From Microbacterium sp. T32 (lineage in GTDB: Bacteria; Actinomycetota; Actinomycetes; Actinomycetales; Microbacteriaceae): a stretch of 64,000 bases of DNA. Of the stretch, positions 27,285 to 38,660 are shown in pieces. Below the pieces are notes generated by a model that was not told where the DNA came from, searched no databases, and was given only the letters and a program-made list of their open reading frames with translations. Where the stretch lies: contig NZ_LQQP01000002.1 in NCBI RefSeq assembly GCF_001619615.1, forward strand, positions 62,001-126,000. Direction: 5' to 3'. The translations under genes were made by a program, and so were the position numbers. Every line of letters begins with the position of its first letter. The first letter of the stretch is position 1.

Positions 27285-28112
27285 ATGACGCTCTTCGATC
27301 AGCAGACCGACGTCCTGCCTCAGCCGCAGCCGCAGTGGACCGAGGCCGCTGAGCCCGCGCCGGTGCGTCTGGGTCTGCTTCTCTCGGTGCTCGGCGTCGT
27401 CCTCCTCGTCCTGGCGGCGAGCTCGCTCGTGATCGCCGAGATATTGGCCCATGGCGAAAGCGAGCGGGCGGTGGCCGACGAGGTGAGGATCCGGCTGGCG
27501 ATCCCCGCCGGCGAACGCGTCGAGGTCGACATCGCCGGCTCGGTCCTTCTGCAAACGATGGTCGGCCGATTCGACGACATCGGCGTGACGATCTACAGTT
27601 ACCCGGCCGGACCCTCCAACGCGGATGTGACGTTCACGATGGAGGGGCTCCAGTGGGTCGACGATGAGTGGGAGCCGCACCACGTGTCCGGCGCCATGAC
27701 CTTCTCGGCGGCGCAGGCGGCGGCGTTGATGGTTCCGGCCCAGGCTCACAGCGCTCTGCGGGTCGATTTCTCCGGCGGAGACGTGGTCGTGAGCGGCTCC
27801 GCGCAGGCAGGGACGACCCCGGTCACCGCGAGTGTCGCTGTGACGCCTCGCTTCGAGAACGGGCGTTTCGGCGCGTCGATCTCGTCCGTCACGATCGGGG
27901 GGAAGTCCCTCTCGGCTGAAGAGGTCGCCGCGCAGACGGGCGCCGACCTTTCGGCGCTGCAGCCGGCTCCCGTCTGCCTCGCCGAACTCGTCCCGAGCGC
28001 CCTGCACATTCAGGACGTGCGCGTCGACGACGATCGGCTGCGTATGGATTTCGACATCGACGTGGCGGCGGTCGAGACCGCCGCGGGTCGCGCACTCGGC
28101 ACCTGCCCCTGA
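27285..28112 (+). CDS. LmeA-like (DUF2993) phospholipid-binding protein
   Basis: 275 residues. A Pro/Gln-rich cytoplasmic N-terminus, one membrane helix (about 27-52), then an extracellular domain of the DUF2993/LmeA type, recognised from the VDIAGSVLLQTMVGRFDDIGV stretch, repeated amphipathic strands and the C-terminal LxxxP region. Mycobacterial LmeA binds phosphoinositides and supports mannan synthesis. It begins nine bases after the PstS-WxL gene and is the last member of the run. Two cysteines late in the sequence (in VCLAEL and at GTCP) could form a disulfide. Confidence 0.7.
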   Translation: MTLFDQQTDVLPQPQPQWTEAAEPAPVRLGLLLSVLGVVLLVLAASSLVIAEILAHGESERAVADEVRIRLAIPAGERVEVDIAGSVLLQTMVGRFDDIGVTIYSYPAGPSNADVTFTMEGLQWVDDEWEPHHVSGAMTFSAAQAAALMVPAQAHSALRVDFSGGDVVVSGSAQAGTTPVTASVAVTPRFENGRFGASISSVTIGGKSLSAEEVAAQTGADLSALQPAPVCLAELVPSALHIQDVRVDDDRLRMDFDIDVAAVETAAGRALGTCP

Positions 28113-28172
28113 CCGGCGCCCCGTCGAGTCGGGCAGTCGTCTACCGGCGAGCCCTGGCAACGGTCGGTCGCT

Positions 28173-29006
28173 ATGGAAAACGGCAATCGGGTTGTTACGA
28201 CGACGTGGCTTTCCGATCTTTACTCGACCACACGCATCGACTACAGCAACGGCTCGTGGGAATGGGCCCGCAACTACATCGGCCGCTTCGTCACCGAGTC
28301 GATCCGCGAGATCGTCGGTCGAGTGATCGATCCGGGTCGGGTCGACCAGGAGCAGTCTGTTCCGGGGTTGACGGCTGCTCAGACCGTTCAGGCCGATGCC
28401 CGAAGTAGGGCAGAAGGTGCAGGGCAGTGTGGGCTCGGTGGAACTCTCGTGTCGTGCCTCAGCGGCGCACAGGGCCTTGAGGTGCAGTGCGCATCATGGT
28501 CGGGGCCAGCCACGGTGTGCGTGGGCCTGCGGTCGCAGGCTGGGCCGGCAGGTGCAGTCGGGCCTGCGGGGTCGAACGGTTCGGCGAGCGTTGCCAAGGG
28601 CGCGCAAACGGCGACGGGCGGGGCCTCGGGTGGTGGAAAGGACCGGGGCGGCGTGCCCAGCCTCCCAGACTGCGAGGATCATCCGGGATACTCTTCGTTC
28701 GGATCGGCCAAAAGGGGCATGGGCCCGACGGGCGAGGACGGCTACGTTTACGACCATATCGTCGAGCAATCTCAAGAAGGCAAGTCCGGCTTCAACCGCG
28801 AAGACATCAATAACCCCTGCAACATGGCCCCCGCGCCCTCCTGGGCGAACCAAGCGCGAGCGAACTACTACAACTCCAAGCCTGACTTCACGCAAGGCTT
28901 GAGGGTGCGGGATTGGCTTGCGCAACAGGAATACTCGTTCGAAGAGCAGAGGCAATTCGGGCTCGATATCCTCGGGAGGATCCTCAGAGGGGACAATCTG
29001 AATTGA
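28173..29006 (+). CDS. Polymorphic-toxin-like protein with C-terminal HNH-type nuclease domain
   Basis: 277 residues. The C-terminal ~95 residues (YDHIVEQSQEGKSGFNRED, INNPCNM, then RVRDWLAQQEYSFEEQRQFG) match a domain I recognise at the C-termini of Rhs and other polymorphic toxins, an HNH-like metal nuclease pattern with H in DHI and N in INNP. The His usually found after INNP is not obvious. The N-terminal half (about 1-170) has no signal peptide or known delivery domain and contains collagen-like GPAGAVGPAG. Base composition is lower in G+C than the neighbours. The next gene overlaps it by four bases and looks like an immunity gene. It may be a truncated or orphan toxin. Confidence 0.65.
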   Translation: MENGNRVVTTTWLSDLYSTTRIDYSNGSWEWARNYIGRFVTESIREIVGRVIDPGRVDQEQSVPGLTAAQTVQADARSRAEGAGQCGLGGTLVSCLSGAQGLEVQCASWSGPATVCVGLRSQAGPAGAVGPAGSNGSASVAKGAQTATGGASGGGKDRGGVPSLPDCEDHPGYSSFGSAKRGMGPTGEDGYVYDHIVEQSQEGKSGFNREDINNPCNMAPAPSWANQARANYYNSKPDFTQGLRVRDWLAQQEYSFEEQRQFGLDILGRILRGDNLN

Positions 29007-29653
29007 ACCATGACGCGAGCACGTTCAGGCTCCTGATCATCCGCCGACAGAACGAAGCCTCGACTGCGGCTCGAAATGTGCTGACCGATCAGCTCCAGCT
29101 GATCGACCTCGAGCTTCGCGAGACGCCGGAAGGTCGCCAAGGTTTGCTCTCCCTCCTTGACGACCGATCCTCACGAGTTCGACTGCGCGCCGCAGTTGCT
29201 GTGCTCGCGTTCTCGCCGGAGGTCGCCGTTTCGACGCTCGAATCCCTTGCGAGCGGTGGTGATACGACCGCGTGGGAGGCCGGGCTGATTCTCCGGCAGG
29301 TTCGCCGAGGTACCTTCGACGTCGGTTGGGTGCCCCGTGGTCGAGTTTCGCGACGGTTGCCCCAGCTCTCCGTAGAGCACCTTGACTCTGCGCTCACCGT
29401 TCACGGCCTCATCATGAACGGCGGTCTCGAGCACGCATGGGAGGTCGATCGGGAAGCATTCGAGGCGGCGGTCGAGACTTTGCGGACGATAGGGCGCGGT
29501 GACGCGGCCGACGTGTTGGCGTCGGTTGCGACATCGTACGCTTCCGAAGAAGATCCGGCGGGAGCAAATCCGGATTACCCGTTTCGTGAGCTCGACCACC
29601 GTTATCTCGCCCTTCCTGACGTGCAGGATTCGATTGAAGACGCCGTGCCCTGA
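29003..29653 (+). CDS. Probable immunity protein with HEAT-like (DUF2019-type) repeat
   Basis: 216 residues from a TTG start inside the toxin stop (TTGA overlap), with GAGGGG about ten bases before. GLLSLLDDRSSRVRLRAAVAVLAFSPEVAV is a HEAT/DUF2019-like unit, a fold often used by immunity proteins. No signal peptide or membrane segment, so it should stay in the cytoplasm. Lower G+C than the backbone. No in-frame ATG exists near the start. Identity as an immunity protein rests on position and fold type. Confidence 0.6.
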   Translation: MNHDASTFRLLIIRRQNEASTAARNVLTDQLQLIDLELRETPEGRQGLLSLLDDRSSRVRLRAAVAVLAFSPEVAVSTLESLASGGDTTAWEAGLILRQVRRGTFDVGWVPRGRVSRRLPQLSVEHLDSALTVHGLIMNGGLEHAWEVDREAFEAAVETLRTIGRGDAADVLASVATSYASEEDPAGANPDYPFRELDHRYLALPDVQDSIEDAVP

Positions 29654-29659
29654 GTCGCG

Positions 29660-31057
29660 CTAGAGGCGAGCCCGCGCGCGTGAGCGCACCACGCCGGACA
29701 GGGTCGCGCGGACCGGTTGACCGAGGTAGATGCCGAGCGACGCGCCGACGGCGAGGGCGATGCCGATCGTCGCGGCACCCGCGAGCGTCGTGACACCGGT
29801 CATGAGCACGGCCGCGTCGTCGCCGGACTCGACGATACCGAGCAGCCCCCGGAAGACGGCCGCGCCGGGGACCATCGGCAGGATCGCCGCGGTCGTGACG
29901 GCCACCGACGGCACGTGCAGGCGGTACGCCACCACCATGCCGAGGAAGCTCCCCAGGAACGCTCCGACGCCGCTGGCCGCGGCGACCTCGAACCCCACGG
30001 CCGAGGCGCCGGTATAGCCGACCCAGGCGACCACGCTGAGCCCGGCGCTGACGAGGACGATCCGCGCCCCGGCGCCGTTGGAGATCGCGACGGCCACGGC
30101 GATGACCGCCGCGCCGACGAACTGTAGCGGAAGGGGGCCCAGCGGCAAGGCCATCGACGGTGGTGACATCGCGAGTCCCAGCATCCGCACGGTCTCCAGC
30201 CCAGCGAGGATGCCGAGCACCACGCCGAGGGTCTGCGTCGTGAGCTCGAGGATCCGTCCCGTCGCGGTGAGCGCGAAGCCGTCGATGGCATCCTGGGCGG
30301 CCCCGACGACCGCGAGCCCCGCGAGCATCAGGACGATCCCGGATGCCACGATCACCGATGGACGTACCGCTTCGGCCGCGTCCCACCCGGTGGACCGCAG
30401 CAAGGGAGAGAGCGCTGCGACCACGGTGATGACGAAGCCACCGGCGATCTGCGCGAAGAAGTAGGGCACGCGCGCACGAGCCAGTGCGTGCTGGGTGGTC
30501 GCGGCGAGGGCAGCGGCCACGAACGACAGCAGGAGGGCGAGCCAGTTCGCGCCGTACATGATCGCGACGCCGAGGGCGAGCGTCGCTTGCGCGACGGCGA
30601 CCGCCGCCGGCCGGTAGCGGAAGGGCAGTCGCCGGATCGCGCGGCACCGGGCGATCGCGGCGTCGAGCTCGAGGCCGTCGAGGATCTCGGCGACGAGCGC
30701 CTGCAGGCGCTGGAGCTTGGCATGATCCGGTACCGCGCCACGCACCACTCGCAGCAGCGTGGTCGGGTGGGCCGCCCCCGGGAGGCTGTGCGCGACCGTG
30801 ATCGAGTTGTAGGTGACGTCGACGTGCACCGGGTCCAGCCCGTAGGCGCGGCTCACCCGCACGATCGTGGCGGTCACATCGCTCGCTGACGCGCCCACGA
30901 CGAGCATCGTCTCGCCGATGCGGATCGCGAGGTCGAGGATGCGGGTGGCTCGCGTCTCGTCGATCACGGCGATGAGCTGGGTCTCGGGGGCGAGGGCGTC
31001 GTCGGCGTGGACGAGGCGACGCAACGACGTCAACCATCGAGCGGAGGTGGGGGGCAT
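29660..31057 (-). CDS. ThrE-family threonine/serine exporter
   Basis: 465 residues. The N-terminal ~160 residues are the soluble ThrE/DUF1212 domain (LAIRIGETMLVVGASASDVTATI is characteristic), followed by about ten membrane helices in two five-helix groups, the second resembling DUF3815. Corynebacterium ThrE exports threonine and serine. The ATG at 31057 is preferred over farther upstream candidates because translation before it has no homology-like content, and TAGGAT (-10 type) lies about 36 bases before it on this strand. It is divergent from lysC, the first enzyme of threonine and lysine synthesis. Confidence 0.85.
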   Translation of the reverse strand: MPPTSARWLTSLRRLVHADDALAPETQLIAVIDETRATRILDLAIRIGETMLVVGASASDVTATIVRVSRAYGLDPVHVDVTYNSITVAHSLPGAAHPTTLLRVVRGAVPDHAKLQRLQALVAEILDGLELDAAIARCRAIRRLPFRYRPAAVAVAQATLALGVAIMYGANWLALLLSFVAAALAATTQHALARARVPYFFAQIAGGFVITVVAALSPLLRSTGWDAAEAVRPSVIVASGIVLMLAGLAVVGAAQDAIDGFALTATGRILELTTQTLGVVLGILAGLETVRMLGLAMSPPSMALPLGPLPLQFVGAAVIAVAVAISNGAGARIVLVSAGLSVVAWVGYTGASAVGFEVAAASGVGAFLGSFLGMVVAYRLHVPSVAVTTAAILPMVPGAAVFRGLLGIVESGDDAAVLMTGVTTLAGAATIGIALAVGASLGIYLGQPVRATLSGVVRSRARARL

Positions 31058-31151
31058 CCGAATCGCTCTCGGGAGAGGGGTGGAACGCCACGATCCTAAC
31101 CGCGGGCCTCGCGCGGCTCGCCGCATGGCGGCGGCGGCATGCGGGCGCATC

Positions 31152-31157
31152 TAAGAT
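31152..31157 (+). promoter_or_regulatory. -10 element of lysC
   Basis: TAAGAT fits TANNNT and gives a leader of about 70 nt; a GGGAG ribosome-binding site lies 10 bases before the lysC ATG. No riboswitch-like structure is recognised in the leader. Confidence 0.5.
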
Positions 31158-31231
31158 GAACCCTCGGGCGTGGTATCCGAGCGCCCCGTCGTGGCATCCC
31201 GACGCCCGTCCCTCCCCGGGAGTTCCCTCTT

Positions 31232-33773
<2,542 letters not shown>

Positions 33774-33778
33774 GCACG

Positions 33779-33795
33779 TGGCATCCGGGATGCCA
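33779..33795 (+). terminator. Small hairpin after asd
   Basis: TGGCATC and GATGCCA form a 7-bp stem with a CGG loop right after the asd stop. No T-run. It may assist termination; the GGCATCC word is common in this genome, so chance formation is possible. Confidence 0.3.
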
Positions 33796-33809
33796 ACGGC
33801 CCGGGGTTG

Positions 33810-33846
33810 TCTCGATATCGAACCGTCGAATCTCTCGATGTCGAGA
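33810..33846 (+). promoter_or_regulatory. Two operator-like palindromes upstream of mqo
   Basis: TCTCGATATCGAAC (33810-33823) and the perfect palindrome TCTCGATGTCGAGA (33833-33846) are near copies 23 bases apart, about two helical turns. The second overlaps the expected -35 region of the mqo promoter. This indicates repression of mqo by a dimeric regulator I cannot name. Confidence 0.55.
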
Positions 33847-33864
33847 CACCTCGCAGCCCGCACC

Positions 33865-33870
33865 TAGAAT
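33865..33870 (+). promoter_or_regulatory. -10 element of a probably leaderless mqo transcript
   Basis: TAGAAT lies six bases before the GTG start of mqo, so transcription should begin at the start codon. No ribosome-binding site is present between them. Confidence 0.6.
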
Positions 33871-33876
33871 CGACGG

Positions 33877-35349
33877 GTGACCGAAAACGTCGACGTTCTC
33901 CTCATCGGAGGCGGCATCATGTCCGCCACTCTCGGCACGATGCTGAAGGATCTTCAGCCCGATCTGAAGATCGCGGTCCTCGAGCGACTGAGCGACGTGG
34001 CGCAGGAGAGCTCGAACGCGTGGAACAACGCGGGCACCGGTCACGCGGCGCTGTGCGAGCTGAACTACATGCCCGACAACCCGAACGGTGATCTCGACCC
34101 GTCGAAGGCGGTCGCGATCAACGAGCAGTTCCAGCAGAGTCGTCAGTTCTGGGCGTCGCTGGTGCGGGAGGGCGTCCTCGACGAGCCGTCGACCTTCATC
34201 AACCCGACCCCGCACATGACGTTCGTCCGCGGCGAGAAGGATGTCGCCTACCTCCGGAAGCGCTACGAGGTGCTCAAGCAGCAACCGCTGTTCGCGGGCA
34301 TCGAGTACAGCGAGGACTCGCGTGTCATCAACCAGTGGGCGCCGCTGCTCATGCAGAAGCGCCGGAAGGGTGAGCCGTTCGCGGCCACCCGCGTGCCCGC
34401 CGGCACCGACGTCGACTTCGGCTCGCTGACGCGCCAGCTCTTCGCCGGGCTGCGCGAGAAGGGCGTCGAGGTCGTCACGAACCACGAGGTCAAGAAGCTC
34501 AAGAAGCTCAAGGACGGCCGCTGGCAGGTCGCGTACCGCCACACCATCGGCGGCACCCCCGGCACGATCACCGCGAAGTTCGTCTTCGTCGGTGCCGGTG
34601 GTTGGGCCCTCAAGCTCCTGCAGCGCTCGCGCATTCAGGAGATCAAGGGCTACGGCGTCTTCCCCATCGGCGGACAGTGGCTCAAGACCTCCAACCCCAA
34701 AATCGTCGCGCAGCACAAGGCCAAGGTCTACTCGCAGGCGTCGGTGGGCGCGCCCCCGATGTCGGTGCCCCACCTCGACACCCGCGTCGTCGACGGCGAG
34801 ACCTCGCTGCTCTTCGGCCCGTTCGCGACCTTCAGCCCGAAGTTCCTCAAGAACGGCTCGATGCTCGACATCGTCACCCAGGTGCGCCCGCACAACATCT
34901 TCCCGATGCTGAAGGTCGCGATCGACAACCCGAGCCTGCTGAAGTACCTCATCAGCGAGCTGCTCAAGAGCCACGCGAAGAAGGTCGACAGCCTGCGTGA
35001 GTTCATGCCGACGGCCAAGGCCGAGGACTGGGAACTGCTCGACGCCGGCCAGCGCGCGCAGGTCATGAAGCGCGACAAGGACAAGGGCGGCGTGCTGCAG
35101 TTCGGCACCGAGGTCGTCACGTCCGCCGACCACTCCATTGCCGGCCTCCTCGGCGCCTCCCCGGGCGCTTCGACGGCCGTGTCGATCATGCTCGGGCTCA
35201 TCAAGACCTGCTTCCCCGAGCGCATGCCCGAGTGGGAGCCCCGTCTGAAGCAGCTCATCCCGAGCTACGGCGAGACGCTGAACACGCGTCCCGATGCGGC
35301 ACGCGCCGAACTGGAGGCCACGGCCCAGGCGCTCGCGATCAACGCCTGA
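33877..35349 (+). CDS. mqo: Malate:quinone oxidoreductase
   Basis: 490 residues, the usual length. N-terminal FAD-binding motif LLIGGGIMSATLG, then the Mqo-typical ESSNAWNNAGTGHAALCELNYMP and the C-terminal SPGASTAVSIML. A membrane-associated FAD enzyme oxidising malate to oxaloacetate and passing electrons to quinone in the TCA cycle. GTG start follows a leaderless-type promoter; tdk begins seven bases after the stop. Confidence 0.96.
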   Translation: MTENVDVLLIGGGIMSATLGTMLKDLQPDLKIAVLERLSDVAQESSNAWNNAGTGHAALCELNYMPDNPNGDLDPSKAVAINEQFQQSRQFWASLVREGVLDEPSTFINPTPHMTFVRGEKDVAYLRKRYEVLKQQPLFAGIEYSEDSRVINQWAPLLMQKRRKGEPFAATRVPAGTDVDFGSLTRQLFAGLREKGVEVVTNHEVKKLKKLKDGRWQVAYRHTIGGTPGTITAKFVFVGAGGWALKLLQRSRIQEIKGYGVFPIGGQWLKTSNPKIVAQHKAKVYSQASVGAPPMSVPHLDTRVVDGETSLLFGPFATFSPKFLKNGSMLDIVTQVRPHNIFPMLKVAIDNPSLLKYLISELLKSHAKKVDSLREFMPTAKAEDWELLDAGQRAQVMKRDKDKGGVLQFGTEVVTSADHSIAGLLGASPGASTAVSIMLGLIKTCFPERMPEWEPRLKQLIPSYGETLNTRPDAARAELEATAQALAINA

Positions 35350-35356
35350 GGCGTCC

Positions 35357-35962
35357 ATGGCGAAGCTGTACTTCCGCTACGGAGCGATGAACTCCGGCAA
35401 GTCGACGGCGCTGCTGCAGGCGGCGTACAACTACGAGGAGCGCGGGCAGCGGGTTCTGCTGGCCAAGCCCGAGATCGACACCAAGGGCGCCGACCAGATC
35501 GACAGTCGGCTGGGGGTCACCCGCCCGGTCGACTTCCTCGTCGGGCCCGACGACGACCTCCGTGCCGTCTTCCACGAGGCCGCGGGCAAGGCGCCGATCG
35601 CGTGCCTGCTCGTCGACGAGGCGCAGTTCTTCACCGCCGGTCAGGTCGACGACCTGCTCCGCATCGCCGTGCTCGACGGCATCCCGGTGCTCGCGTACGG
35701 CATCCGCACAGACTTCCGCACGGAGGCTTTCCCGGGCTCGGCGCGGCTGCTCGAGATCGCGCACAGCCTCGAAGAACTCAAGACCATCTGCCGCTGCGGC
35801 CGCAAGGCCGTCTTCAACGCCCGGCTCGTGGGCGGACGCTTCGTCTTCGACGGCGACCAGGTGGCCATCGACGAGGCCCAGATCGCGGGCGAAGTGACGT
35901 ACGAGTCGATGTGCGCCTCCTGCTACCTGCGCGAGTCCGGCGGGCGGCTCGACGGGCGCTGA
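35357..35962 (+). CDS. tdk: Thymidine kinase (type II)
   Basis: 201 residues. P-loop GAMNSGKS at 9-16, LLVDEAQFF (Walker B and substrate base), LAYGIRTDF, and a structural zinc site made of CRCG and CASC. Phosphorylates thymidine in the salvage pathway. It follows mqo by seven bases and probably shares its transcript. GGCGTCC gives only a weak ribosome-binding site. Confidence 0.93.
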   Translation: MAKLYFRYGAMNSGKSTALLQAAYNYEERGQRVLLAKPEIDTKGADQIDSRLGVTRPVDFLVGPDDDLRAVFHEAAGKAPIACLLVDEAQFFTAGQVDDLLRIAVLDGIPVLAYGIRTDFRTEAFPGSARLLEIAHSLEELKTICRCGRKAVFNARLVGGRFVFDGDQVAIDEAQIAGEVTYESMCASCYLRESGGRLDGR

Positions 35963-35990
35963 CGCGGCGAGTCGGGGCCGTCGCGGCCGA

Positions 35991-35996
35991 TAGCCT
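35991..35996 (+). promoter_or_regulatory. -10 element of a probably leaderless galE transcript
   Basis: TAGCCT lies exactly six bases before the ATG of galE, the same geometry as at dnaX and mqo. Confidence 0.6.
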
Positions 35997-36002
35997 GGAT
36001 CC

Positions 36003-37031
<1,029 letters not shown>

Positions 37032-37042
37032 TCCGGCGCGCG

Positions 37043-37048
37043 TACAGT
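37043..37048 (+). promoter_or_regulatory. -10 element of the GntR-family gene
   Basis: TACAGT fits TANNNT and predicts a start site a few bases downstream with a leader of ~45 nt to the GTG at 37098, supporting that start over a GTG inside this promoter. Confidence 0.45.
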
Positions 37049-37097
37049 GGTGTGGTCAGGCCACATCGCGACGCCTGACGCGAAGAAGGGGACGGGC

Positions 37098-37835
37098 GTG
37101 CCGGATTCCGAACTGCGGGCATGGCAGGTCGTACTCGAACGCATCGAGGGCGACCTGCGTGATGGACGGCTGACGCCCGGCGATCGGCTCACCCCGGAGC
37201 GGGAACTCGCGGCTCAACTCGGCGTGGGGCGCTCGAGCGTCCGTGAGGCCATCCGCGTGCTCGAGGTCCTCGGCGTAGTCCGCACCGCGACCGGCTCCGG
37301 CCCGTCTGCGGGCGCGATGATCGTGACGACCCCGCGGGGCGGTATCGAGGCCTTCCTCCGGCTCCAGGTCGCCGCCAGCGGCTTCCCCCTCGCCGACGTC
37401 GTCCGTACCCGCATCGTGCTGGAGGCGGACGTCGCCGAGACGCTCGCCGGCTCCCACCCCGACCTCGGCGAGGTGAACGACATCCTGGATGCCATGGATG
37501 CCGACACCCTGCGTCGCGACGAGTTCCTCGCCCTCGACGCCCGCTTCCACCAGGCGCTCGCGGAGGCGTCGGGCAACGCGGTCGTCGCGGCGATGATGGC
37601 GGGGCTCCGCAGCTCCATCGAGTCGTACACGCAGTCGGGAGCGGCGCTCCTGGACGATTGGGGGGCGGCCTCGGAACGCCTTCGCGCCGAGCATCGTGCG
37701 ATCGTGGCGGCGGTTGCGGAGGGCGACGCGTCGACCGCGCGGGATCGCATCCGGGCGCACATCGCCGGCTACTCGGCGCAGGTCGCGGACGCACTGGGCG
37801 CGTCGGTGGCCACGAGAGAGGCAGACGCCGCATGA
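37098..37835 (+). CDS. GntR-family (FadR-type, FCD) transcriptional regulator
   Basis: 245 residues. N-terminal winged helix (ERELAAQLGVGRSSVREAIRVLEVLGVV) followed by an all-helical FCD ligand-binding domain (about 95-235) with DARFHQALAEASGN, including the conserved metal-binding D...H pattern. Ligands of this subfamily are usually carboxylic acids; none can be assigned here. The GTG at 37098 has GAAGGGGA upstream. It overlaps the start of a siderophore-interacting protein gene. Confidence 0.88.
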   Translation: MPDSELRAWQVVLERIEGDLRDGRLTPGDRLTPERELAAQLGVGRSSVREAIRVLEVLGVVRTATGSGPSAGAMIVTTPRGGIEAFLRLQVAASGFPLADVVRTRIVLEADVAETLAGSHPDLGEVNDILDAMDADTLRRDEFLALDARFHQALAEASGNAVVAAMMAGLRSSIESYTQSGAALLDDWGAASERLRAEHRAIVAAVAEGDASTARDRIRAHIAGYSAQVADALGASVATREADAA

Positions 37836-38653
37836 ACGAACGTCCCGCGCGGCCGCCGCGCCCGCAGCACGTGCTCGAGGTCGTCTCGACGGAGCGGCTG
37901 ACGCCCCACCTGGCGCGCGTGCGCGCGCGGGGTACCGATCTGACGTCGTTCCGCGAGAGCCCCTACACCGACCGCTACGTCAAGATCACGTTCGTCAAGC
38001 CCGAGCTCGGTCTCGAGCCGCCCTACGACCTCGCGGCGCTCCGAGAGACCCTCGCCCCTGCAGATCTGCCCGTGACGCGCACCTACACCGTGCGTGAGGT
38101 CGAGGGGGATGAGCTCGCGATCGACTTCGTCGTCCATGGCGACGAGGGTCTCGCGGGACCGTGGGCGGCCGGAGCGCGGCCGGGGGAGCGGCTGGTGGTC
38201 AGCTCGCCCGGTGGCGGATACACCCCCGACCCCGCGGCATCCTGGCACCTGTTCGCGGGAGACGAGTCGGCTCTCCCGGCGATCGCGGCGGGGCTCGAGG
38301 CGCTTGACTCCGACGCGCGCGGCGTCGCCTTCGTCGAGGTCGCGGGGGCTGACGACGAGCTGCCTCTGCGGGCACCCGCGGGGGTCGAGGTCGCGTGGTT
38401 GCACCGCGGCGCAGCGCCCGCCGGGACGACTGCGCTGCTCGCGGAGGCTGTCGCGGCGTGGACGGTGCCGGAGGGGCGCGGTCAGGTGTTCGCCCACGGG
38501 GAGCGCGAGGCGATGAAGGCCCTGCGCGACGTGTTCTTCCGCGTGTGGGGCCTGGATCGGGCCCAGGTGTCGCTGTCCGGCTACTGGGCGTACGGGCGCA
38601 CAGAGGATCGATTCCAGGCCGAGAAGCGCGAGCCCATCGGCCAGATCCTCTGA
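37832..38653 (+). CDS. Siderophore-interacting protein (FAD-dependent ferric-siderophore reductase)
   Basis: 273 residues, SIP family. The N-terminal FAD-binding barrel has RTYTVREVEGDELAIDFVVHGDEG with the RxYTxR flavin motif; the C-terminal NAD(P)H domain ends in the family signature SGYWAYGRTEDRF. Reduces ferric siderophores to release iron in the cytoplasm. ATG overlaps the regulator stop (ATGA). No siderophore transporter genes are nearby. Confidence 0.9.
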   Translation: MNERPARPPRPQHVLEVVSTERLTPHLARVRARGTDLTSFRESPYTDRYVKITFVKPELGLEPPYDLAALRETLAPADLPVTRTYTVREVEGDELAIDFVVHGDEGLAGPWAAGARPGERLVVSSPGGGYTPDPAASWHLFAGDESALPAIAAGLEALDSDARGVAFVEVAGADDELPLRAPAGVEVAWLHRGAAPAGTTALLAEAVAAWTVPEGRGQVFAHGEREAMKALRDVFFRVWGLDRAQVSLSGYWAYGRTEDRFQAEKREPIGQIL

Positions 38654-38660
38654 CGCGTCG

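Noticed and set aside
28173..29653. Mobile element around the toxin-like pair
   Set aside because: No integrase, transposase, flanking direct repeats or tRNA target could be found at its borders.
31058..31231. Lysine riboswitch upstream of lysC
   Set aside because: The leader is too short and shows none of the five-helix core; a plain promoter and ribosome-binding site explain it.
37047..37097. Upstream GTG start for the GntR-family gene
   Set aside because: It lies inside the likely -10 region and lacks a ribosome-binding site; GTG at 37098 has GAAGGGGA.
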